DNA of 64,000 nt from Glandiceps talaboti (Eukaryota > Hemichordata > Enteropneusta > Spengelidae), in contig NC_135562.1 of NCBI RefSeq assembly GCF_964340395.1, positions 23,902,173 to 23,966,172 on the forward strand. Reading direction: 5' to 3'. The notes beneath the pieces were generated by a model that had not been told where the DNA came from, made no database searches, and saw only the letters and a program-made list of their open reading frames with translations. Below, in pieces: positions 53,590-64,000 of the stretch. A program made the position numbers and the translations under genes. How positions within the stretch are numbered: the first letter of the stretch is position 1; each line of letters opens with the position of its first letter.

Positions 53590-53756
53590 TTATGCTACTC
53601 AAATGTGAATAGTCTGGTTATTTTGACACCATCTGGCTTTTTATCAGCTTCCTGGGCCAGCAGAAGAATTTCAAAATCTTGTTTGAAACATCTCCAGTTC
53701 TCAGCTATATTGCCATGAAGTGGCAATGGTTCTCGTAGTCTGAAATCTGAAGGCAT
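53590..53756 (-). pseudogene. Gypsy gag N-terminal fragment
   Basis: Starts ATG at 53756: MPSDFRLREPLPLHGNIAEN, then WRCFKQDFEILLLA and KPDGVKITRLFTFE. The pattern P-L-x-L-x-G-N-x-AENW-x-x-F-x-Q-x-F is the usual gypsy gag start. It runs into a stop and then the pre-integrase region, so an internal deletion fused gag to pol. Confidence 0.7.
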
Positions 53757-54538
53757 TTTATAGATGGTTCTTGAACGAGGTTATCTTCTAAGTTCTATGT
53801 TGTGCTTCAAGTTGACGATTATTTTGAATAAAATGGCGTACTTCCGGTCCTACTTTTCACAGTATAAATGTGTATAGACATGAAAGGGTTCGTATTCACT
53901 ATCAAATGGATCTTTAAATACTGCTTACCAGAAGACTGTGTTAGTTTGGGATCGCTATGGATCGACTTGAGGTGTCTTGAGGTTTTCTGTAACTCACTGT
54001 GGAAGTTGATGTCGGGTTGCTTTGAACTTGAAAACTCGATCAGCCATGTGACTGGAGTAGCTCTCGCCGTTGAAAAGACAGCTAACTTAGTTCATCTACC
54101 TGTTAACGTTTCCTTCTGTGGGTATTTCAAAATAATTGGTTATGTTGGTTTTAATGGGGGAAATCATTAATAAACCTCAAATATTCAATGTTAACCTACT
54201 TTTCATGTTCAGCTCATTCAACTGAATAATAAAACACCCCATATGTGTATCAGATCATGTTATTAAAAAAATTTGGAAAGTTTATATGTCATTTTGCAGA
54301 AAAATTGTCGATTTTTCAAAATTCGGCTATTTGAAGCTCCCAATTTTTTTTATTTCTTGGCATCTGTATGGCAAACATATCATTAGAAAGGAAATTTCCT
54401 AGGCTTTCCAAATATATAATGGATAATAAAGTCCTTGCTTAACTTGCATGTCCATGGTAACCCCTCTGGCCCATGGACTAGGTGGAACCCCCCTCCCATA
54501 CCCTCCCCCACTCCTTCAAACTTCTATTTATCTTTTAC
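53757..54538. other. No recognised gene; flank of the gypsy remnant
   Basis: The 100-residue plus frame 53868-54170 resembles nothing I know. C-rich phrases lie at 54485-54515 just before the minisatellite. Confidence 0.45.
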
Positions 54539-57500
54539 ATGCTTACCATAAAGTATAGACCTGTATCATGCTTACCATAAAGTATAGATCTGTATCATGC
54601 TTACCATAAAGTATAGAACTGTATCATGCTTTAATACCATAAAGTATAGACCTGTATCATGCTTACCATGAAGTATAGACCTGTATCATGCTTTAATACC
54701 ATAAGGTATAGACCTGTATCATGCTTACCATAAAGTATAGACCTGTATCATGCTTTAGTACCATAAAGTATAGATCTGTATCATGCTTACCATGAAGTAT
54801 AGACCTGCATCATGCTTTAATACCATAAAGTATAGACCTGTATCATGCTTACCATGAAGTATAGACCTGTATCATGCTTACCATAAGGTATAGACTTGTA
54901 TCATGCTTTAATACCATAAAGTATAGACCTGTATCATGCTTACCATGAAGTGTAGACCTGTATCATGCTTTAATACCATAAGGTATAGACCTGTATCATG
55001 CTTACCATAAAGTATAGACCTGTATCATGCTTTAGTACCATAAAGTATAGATCTGTATCATGCTTACCATGAAGTATAGACCTGCATCATGCTTTAATAC
55101 CATAAAGTATAGACCTGTATCATGCTTACCATGAAGTATAGACCTGTATCATGCTTACCATAAGGTATAGACTTGTATCATGCTTTAATACCATAAAGTA
55201 TAGACCTGTATCACGCTTACCATGATGTATAGACCTGTATCATGCTTACCATAAGGTATAGACCTGTATCATGCTTACCATAAAGTATAGACCTGTATCA
55301 TGCTTTAATACCATAAAGTATAGACCTGTATCATGCTTACCATGAAGTATAGACCTGTATCATGCTTACCATAAGGTATAGACTTGTATCATGCTTTAAT
55401 ACCATAAAGTATAGACCTGTATCATGCTTACCATGATGTATAGACCTGTATCATGCTTACCATTAAGTATAGACCTGTATCATGCTTACCATAAATTATA
55501 GACCTGTATCATGCTTACCATGAAGTATAGACCTGTATCATGCTTACCATAAAGTATAGACCTGTATAATGCTTTATTACCATAAAGTATAGACCTGTAT
55601 CATGCTTTAATACCATAAAGTATAGATCTGTATCATGCTTACCATAAAGTATAGACCTGTATCATGTTTACCATAAAGTATAGACCTGTATCATGCTTAC
55701 CATAAAGTATAGATCTGTATCATGCTTTATTACCATAAAGTATAGACCTGTATCATGCTTTATTACCAAAAGTATAGATCTGTATCATGCTTACCATAAA
55801 GTGTAGACCTGTATCATGCTTACCATGAAGTATAGACCTGTATCATGCTTACCATAAAGTATAAACCTGTATAATGCTTTATTACCATAAAGTATAGACC
55901 TGTATCATGCTTTAATACCATAAAGTATAGATCTGTATCATGCTTACCATAAAGTATAGACCTGTATCATGTTTACCATAAAGTATAGACCTGTATCATG
56001 CTTACCATAAAGTATAGATCTGTATCATGCTTTATTACCATAAAGTATAGACCTGTATCATGCTTTATTACCAAAAGTATAGATCTGTATCATGCTTACC
56101 ATAAAGTGTAGACCTGCATCATGCTTACCATAAAGTATAGACCTGTATCATGCTTACCATAAAGAATAGACCTGTATCATGCTTACCATAAAGTATAGAC
56201 CTGTATCATGCTTACCATAAAGTATAGACCTGTATCATGCTTACCATAAAGTATAGACCTGTATCATGCTTACCATAAAGTATAGACCTGCATCATGCTT
56301 ACCATAAAGTATAGACCTGTATCATGCTTACCATAAACAATAGACCTGTATCATGCTTACCATAAAGTATAGACCTGTATCATGCTTACCATAATGTGTA
56401 GATCTGTATCATGTTTACCATAAAGAATAGACCTGTATCATGCTTACCATAAAGTAAAGACCTGTATCATGCTTACCATAAAGTATAGACCTGTATCATG
56501 CTTACTATAGGGTATAGACCTGTATCATGCTTACCATAAAGTATAGACCTGTATCATGCTTACCATAAAGTATAGATCTGTATCATGCTTACAATAAAGT
56601 ATAGACCTGTATCATGCTTTAATACCATAAAGTATAGACCTGTATCATGCTTACCATGAAGTATAGACCTGTATCATGCTTTAATACCATAAAGTATAGA
56701 CCTGTATCATGCTTACCATAAAGTATAGACCTGTATCATGCTTTAATACCATAAAGTATAGACCTGTATCATGCTTACCATAAAGTATAGACCTGTATCA
56801 TGCTTACCATAAAGTATAGACCTGTATCATGCTTACCATAAAGAATAGACCTGTATCATGCTTTAATACCATAAAGTATAGACCTGTATCATGCTTACCA
56901 TGATGTATAGACCTGTATCATGTTTACCATAAAGTATAGACCTGTATCATGCTTACCATAAAGTATAGACCTGTATCATGCTTTATTACCATAAAGCATA
57001 GACCTGTATCATGCTTTAATACCATAAAGTATAGATCTGTATCATGCTTACCATAAAGTATAGACCTGTATCATGTTTACCATAAAGTATAGACCTGTAT
57101 CATGCTTACCATGAAGTATAGACCTGTATCATGCTTACCATAAAGTATAGACCTGTATCATGCTTACCATAAAGTATAGACCTGTATCATGCTTACCATA
57201 AAGTATAGACCTGTATCATGCTTACCATAAAGTATAGACCTGTATCATGCTTACCATAAAGTATAGACCTGTATCATGCTTACCATAAAATATAGACCTG
57301 TATCATGCTTACCATAAAGTATAGACCTGTATCATACTTACCATGAAGTATAGACTTGTATCATGCTTTAATACCATAAGGTATAGATCTGTATCATGCT
57401 TACCATAAAGTATAGACCTGTATCATGCTACCATTAAGTATAGACCTGTATCATGCTTACCATTAAGTATAGACCTGTATCATGCTTACCATAAAATATA

Positions 57501-58862
57501 GACCTGTATCATGCTTACCATAAAGTATAGACCTGTATCATGCTTACCATAAAGTATAGACCTGTAACGTGCTTACCATGAAGTATAGACCTGTATCATG
57601 CTTACACTAAAGTATAGACCTGTATCATGCTTACCATGAAGTATAGACTTGTATCATGCTTTAATACCATAAAGTATAGACCTGTATCATGCTTACCATG
57701 AAGTATAGACCTGTATCATGCTTACCATTAAGTATAGACCTGTATCATGCTTACCATAAAGTATAGACCTGTATCATGCTTTAATACCATAAAGTATAGA
57801 CCTGTATCATGCTTACCATAAGCATAGACCTGTATCATGCTTACCATAAAGTATAGACCTGTATCATGCTTACCATGAAGTATAGACCTGTATCATGCTT
57901 TAATACCATAAAGTATAGACCTGTATCATGCTTACCATAAAGTATAGACCTGTATCATGCTTACCATAAGGTATAGACTTGTATCATGCTTTAATACCAT
58001 AAAGTATAGACCTGTATCACGCTTACCATGATGTATAGACCTGTATCATGCTTACCATAAGGTATAGACCTGTATCATGCTTACCATAAAGTATAGACCT
58101 GTATCATGCTTTAATACCATAAAGTATAGACCTGTATCATGCTTACCATAAAGTATAGACCTGTATCATGCTTACCATGAAGTATAGACCTGTATCATGC
58201 TTTAATACCATAAAGTATAGACCTGTATCATGCTTACCATGATGTATAGACCTGTATCATGCTTACCATGATGTATGGACCTGTATCATGCTTACCATGT
58301 ATCATGCTTACCACAAAGTATAGACCTGTATCATGCTTTAATACCATAAAGTATTGACCTGTATCATGCTTACCATGAAGTATAGACCTGTATCATGCTT
58401 ACCATTAAGTATAGACCTGTATCATGCTTACCATAAAGTATAGACCTGTATCATGCTTTAATACCATAAAGTATAGACCTGTATCATGCTTACCATGAAG
58501 TATAGACCTGTATCATGCTTTAATACCATAAAGTATAGACCTGTATCATGCTTACCATGATGTATAGACCTGTATCATGCTTACCATAAAATATAGACCT
58601 GTATCATGCTTTAATACCATGAAGTATAGACCTGTATCATGCTTACCATAAAGTATAGACCTGTATCATGCTTACCATAAAGTATAGACCTGTATCATGC
58701 TTACCATGAAGTATAGACCTGTATCATGCTTTAATACCATGAAGTATAGATCTGTGGCATGCTTACCATGAAGTATAGATCTGTATCATGCTTACAATAA
58801 AGTATAGATTTGTATCATGCTTACCATAAAGTATAGACCTGTATCAAGCTTACCATAAAGTA
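54539..58862 (+). repeat. 4.3-kb minisatellite, 29- and 33-bp monomers with higher-order structure
   Basis: The 29-bp monomer is CCTGTATCATGCTTACCATA plus AAGTATAGA; the 33-bp form has GCTTTAATACCATA in place of GCTTACCATA. Roughly 140 monomers. The order of the two forms and of point variants (GGTATAG, GATGTATAG, ATCTGTATC) repeats: a block at about 54751 recurs at 55028 (277 bp), and one at 55561 recurs at 55866 (305 bp). No coding sense. Confidence 0.97.
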
Positions 58863-59212
58863 TGTAAACTTTTCGATGCGTACTAGCGATGTTACGAGGG
58901 TTTGAATTTAGTTTATTATTTGCCATGGAAACGAGTGTGTATTCCGGGTGTGTATTAGGGATCGGGAAGGCCGGGTTAACTGAAGGAAGGCAAGCTTTCC
59001 TGTACTGAGAATAGCTAAAATGTATTTGAACAACATTTTCGACCACTAACTTTTACTGGGATTTAAAAATCACAGTTGTAAATCTCATTCTCGCAAACCA
59101 GGGTTGTTATTTCTTCCACCATACTGCGAAACGGCACGTTTTGGACGGTGCCGTAAAAGAGGCCGTAGTTTGCGACAATGGTAAATCTAAATTTCTTGCA
59201 TAATTCATGAAA
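58857..59212 (-). repeat. Repeat R3, copy 2
   Basis: Reverse complement of 42905-43160 with about 75-80 percent identity by eye and an extra 100 bases near 59110-59170. Its left edge merges into the minisatellite. Confidence 0.8.
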
Positions 59213-60342
<1,130 letters not shown>

Positions 60343-60519
60343 TGTCGGCTTGTGTATATGAGGTGTGATAAATTGAAAATGCAATCAGAATTAAACTATG
60401 AGTAATCCGTTTTACCACATTAGTACAACACATTATCTGGCGTCAAAGTACTAGTAAATTGAAACCACACATTAAAAACCCCTCATTTTTACCTCCCGCA
60501 TGGTTATGTTACGCTTTTG

Positions 60520-61083
60520 TCCTATAAAGTCTGTTGAGTAATTTGCATAGTTAACGATATTTAGTAATTAATATGTAAATCTTAAGAAAGCACACTTCAA
60601 ATTCCAGATAATACATATCCTGTTGGTATAGTTTTTAGTTTTAATGACTAATTTGCATAATTAATGATTTTCGGTAATTAGGCTATATCTTATGAATGCA
60701 AACTTCAATTTCATTTACCATACATAAACCATAACAAATCACACGTGTTTGTTGTAGTTTTTTTATGTAGTTTTTAATCGTGATGTTTAATTGGCATAAA
60801 TAATCATTTTTGATAATTAGGCAATAGTAAATGCATTGAAGTGCATGTCATGATGTGTCCTTTAAAACTTGTTGATGTCGCTTGTAACCTTACTCCTTAA
60901 TTTGCATAATTAATGACTTTTCGATAATTAGGCAATATATTAACTATGCACGCCAAAAAACTCATATAGTGGATATAGTTATTTCCAGTTAAGGAGTACA
61001 TCGTGTATAATACCTAAAGAATTTCGCATCCGAACAATATGTAGGTCTTACCCTTACGGGAGGCATTCAGTTTAAATCTGGTT
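60520..61083 (-). repeat. R2-family element, degenerate tandem copy
   Basis: Minus strand: head CCAGATTTAAACTGAATGCC at 61081-61062, then several units of a phrase like GCCTAATTACCGAAAATCAT with TTTGCATAATTAATGA (three to four times, about 110-120 bp apart). Confidence 0.75.
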
Positions 61084-61373
61084 ATAAACTTCGAACAGGA
61101 TATGTGAATATGTATTGATTTATTTGACTGTAAATCAAGTGGAACAGTGCGTCGACGTGATCCTTAATATCCGATAGTACATGGAGTTCAAAATAACAAG
61201 GATTTTGGTAAACAACGATGCCGTTTCTTCGACAAAGCAAATTTATCTACCTAAAATATTGGGTATTGAAAAGTGATATTGTCACGCTCGGTGAAATTCC
61301 TGATAAAATCGCATGTGTATATAAAGTATTGAAATCAATTGAAGACCGCGCTGTCCTATGATGAAGGCATGTA

Positions 61374-61434
<61 letters not shown>

Positions 61435-62231
61435 TTTTCCATAATCGATGTCATATGACTGAGTCGTTATAATATCACCCTATTATCTCTATCATATTAC
61501 CAGATTTATTCATCTCTTGCTCTTTCAAAACTTGAAATGTGGAAATTACTATACGAAACAAAAATATCTCAATTATATAATTAAACCACAGTCTGATCTC
61601 TCTCTCTCTCTCTCTGAGTGGATCTATGTTAGTTTCTTATTTACTTAGTTTGTTAAGGCTATGTTCATCCAATGTTGGGTGAAGCTCTCCTCCAGCTATG
61701 TTGAATGTGATATGGATCAAATATAAATTTACTACGAAAACTATTTTGTCCTGACATAGATTGATAAATCTGTTTGATAGTTTTAATATCAATTATAATA
61801 CAGAGTGCACTTCAAATCAGCCGTGGGTTGAGAGTGTGCTGATTTAGTGATAAAGTGAAATGCTGGGGGCAGTCACGATTGAATGACTACACTATCATTT
61901 CTATAGACACGTCTGAGATGGCTGGACCGTGACGTCACGGCTGGCCAATCAAAAGATACCGACTCACTGCAGGCGAAATTATACATCACGTGAAGAAGAC
62001 AACAACAAAGATATGGTATCCGTTTGGGATATAGCTGTCAGCATTACAACACATTGTACAATCTAACCATGAACCAATATACTAGTATTCAAGCTGTTTA
62101 TTGACAGCGATCGACATTTATAAGTATCTCTTATATGTGGATAGCTGCCTAAAAATAACAAAGAAATAAATGAACACAAAGCAAGGTAATAACTTTCTTA
62201 GATTGAGACGAATATAAAGTCATAAATATTA
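61084..62231. other. No recognised gene; (CA)n at 61375-61432
   Basis: Also a (TC)n run at 61596-61615. Otherwise unremarkable. Confidence 0.5.
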
Positions 62232-64000
62232 GTGCTTAGCTAAAATGGTTACTTGTCTGTGGGTTCGTGCTTAGCTAAAATGATTACTTGTCTGTGGGTT
62301 CGTGCTTAGCTAAAATGATTACTTGTCTGTGGGTTCGTGCTTAGCTAAAATGATTACTTGTCTGTGGGTTCGTGCTTAGCTAAAATGATTACTTGTCTGT
62401 GGGTTCGTGCTTAGCTAAAATGATTACTTGTCTGTGGGTTCGTGCTTAGCTAAAATGATTACTTGTCTGTGGGTTCGTACTTAGCTAAAATGGTTACTTG
62501 TCTGTGGGTTCGAACTTAGCTACAAATGATTACTTGTCTGTGGGCTCGTACCTAAAATGATTACTTGTCTGTGGGTTCGTACTTACCTAAAATGTTTACT
62601 TGTCTGTGGGTTCGTACTTAGCTAAAATGATTACTTGTCTGTGGGTTCGTACTTAGCTAAAATGATTACTTGTCTGTCGGTTCGTACTTAGCTAAAATGA
62701 TTACTTGTCTGTGGGTTCGTACTTAGCTAAAATGGTTACTTGTCTGTGGGTTCGAACTTAGCTACAAATGATTACTTGTCTGTGGGCTCGTACCTAAAAT
62801 GATTACTTGTCTGTGGGTTCGTACTTAGCTGAAATGGTTACTTGTCTGTGGTTCGTACTTAGCTAAAATGATTACTTGTCTGTGGGTTCGTACTTAGCTG
62901 AAATGGTTACTTGTCTGTGGGCTCGTACTTAGCTAAAATGATTACTTGTCTGTGGGTTCGTACTTAGCTGAAATGGTTACTTGTCTGTGGGCTCGTACCT
63001 AAAATGGTTACTTGTCTGTGGGTTCGAACTTAGCTAAAATGATTACTTGTCTGTGGGCTCGTACCTAAAATGATTACTTGTCTGTGGGTTCGTACTTAGC
63101 TGAAATGGTTACTTGTCTGTGGGTTCGAACTTAGCTACAAATGATTACTTGTCTGTGGGCTCGTACCTAAAATGATTACTTGTCTGTGGGTTCGTACTTA
63201 GCTGAAATGATTACTTGTCTGTGGGTTCGTACTTAGCTGAAATGGTTACTTGTCTGTGGGTTCGTACTTAGCTAAAATGGTTACTTGTCTGTCGGTTCGT
63301 ACTTAGCTAAAATGATTACTTGTCTGTGGGTTCGTACTTAGCTAAAATGATTACTTGTCTGTGGGCTCGTACCTAGCTAAAATGATTACTTGTCTGTGGG
63401 TTCGTACTTAGCTGAAATGATTACTTGTCTGTGGGTTCGTGCTTAGCTAAAATGATTACTTGTCTGTGGGTTCGTACTTAGCTAAAATGATTACTTGTCT
63501 GTGGGTTCGTACTTAGCTGAAATGGTTACTTGTCTGTGGGTTCGTACTTAGCTGAAATGATTACTTGTCTGTGGGTTCGTACTTAGCTAAAATGATTACT
63601 TGTCTGTGGGTTCGTACTTAGCTAAAATGATTACTTGTCTGTGGGTTCGTGCTTAGCTAAAATGATTACTTGTCTGTGGGTTCGTGCTTAGCTAAAATGA
63701 TTACTTGTCTGTGGGTTCGTGCTTAGCTAAAATGATTACTTGTCTGTGGGTTCGTGCTTAGCTAAAATGATTACTTGTCTGTGGGTTCGTACTTAGCTAA
63801 AATGATTACTTGTCTGTGGGTTCGTACTTAGCTGAAATGGTTACTTGTCTGTGGGTTCGTACTTAGCTAAAATGATTACTTGTCTGTGGGCTCGTACCTA
63901 AAATGATTACTTGTCTGTGGGTTCGTACTTAGCTAAAATGATTACTTGTCTGTGGGTTCGTACTTAGCTACAAATGATTACTTGTCTGTGGGTTCGTACT
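62232..64000 (+). repeat. 35-bp tandem array running off the window
   Basis: Unit: TTAGCTAAAATGATTACTTG then TCTGTGGGTTCGTAC. About 50 copies. Variants: GTGC/GTAC, TAAA/TGAA, ATGATT/ATGGTT, and a 30-bp form GGGCTCGTACCTAAAATG. Variant order suggests block duplications (e.g. the CGAACTTAGCTACAAATG units). Confidence 0.97.

Larger units (their letters stand above)
51865..53756 (-). mobile_element. Ty3/gypsy retrotransposon remnant: gag start, integrase, 3' LTR
   Basis: Read leftwards: gag N-terminus (53756-53590), a deletion junction, the end of RNase H/linker and integrase (53560-52084), a polypurine tract, and a 261-bp LTR (52125-51865). PR, RT and most of gag and RNase H are missing. The 5' LTR was not found right of 53756. 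Confidence 0.8.

Noticed and set aside
53868-54170. 100-residue ORF beside the gypsy remnant
   Set aside because: Not recognised, composition not clearly coding, lies where the 5' LTR would be expected; no support for a gene.

Overview
The window looks like accessory, repeat-dominated DNA from an animal genome, most likely a marine invertebrate (possibly a lophotrochozoan such as a mollusc or annelid; the sequence does not settle the phylum). The reasons are GT-AG intron-like breaks in the few spliced ORFs, AT-rich intergenic DNA with many microsatellites, and the mix of element classes: several non-LTR retrotransposons, a Ty3/gypsy remnant, a Helitron with a PIF1-type helicase, a viral-type family B DNA polymerase of the Polinton/adintovirus kind, tRNA-derived SINEs, MITEs and foldback elements. 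No host housekeeping gene, rRNA or tRNA gene was recognised. Almost every coding region belongs to a mobile element and most are broken.

Layout. 1-4920: a foldback element whose arms are 21-28 bp tandem arrays in opposite orientation, with a LINE inserted in the right array. 5232-10225: a second, unrelated foldback element with 33-35 bp arrays in its arms and an inner inverted repeat. 10737-13521: a decayed Helitron with a canonical 3' hairpin-CTAG end; its helicase has a stop where the Walker A lysine should be. 15.5-19.0 kb (minus strand): a broken protein-primed-type PolB whose N-terminus carries tandem 45-residue repeats, plus an upstream C2H2 zinc-finger ORF sharing the same NP-x-T-K-R motif. 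19.5-28.4 kb: minus-strand LINE pieces in LINE order (endonuclease, RT, C-terminus), interrupted by a plus-strand SAP-domain transposon gene (itself split by a MITE with a 10-bp target duplication) and a Penelope-like RT relic. 28.6-33.7 kb: MITEs, a second truncated copy of the first LINE, dispersed repeats and a SINE. 34.2-36 kb: a C76-like cysteine-peptidase pseudogene (minus) head to head with a plus-strand ORF carrying a 2A-like ribosome-skipping motif. 38.2-41.2 kb: a 2-kb satellite of a roughly 20-bp unit, with an inverted outlier. 42-47 kb: members of one dispersed element family (R2), one holding a nearly intact LINE ORF (688 aa). 47-54 kb: a MITE, nuclear-receptor-site-like repeats, a 155-bp tandem repeat, and a gypsy element reduced to gag start plus integrase with one LTR. 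54.5-58.9 kb: a 4.3-kb minisatellite with higher-order structure that abuts a dispersed repeat from which it may have been seeded. 62.2 kb to the end: a 35-bp tandem array running off the window.

The genes do not form a pathway. The region reads as a nested insertion record: LINEs into arrays and microsatellites, a MITE into a transposon exon, a gypsy element into an inverted repeat. The items most worth a second look are the tandem-repeat N-terminus of the PolB relic, the 2A/peptidase pair, the array-armed foldback elements, and the satellite that appears to have grown out of a dispersed repeat. Family assignments are from reading motifs by eye; no database search was made.
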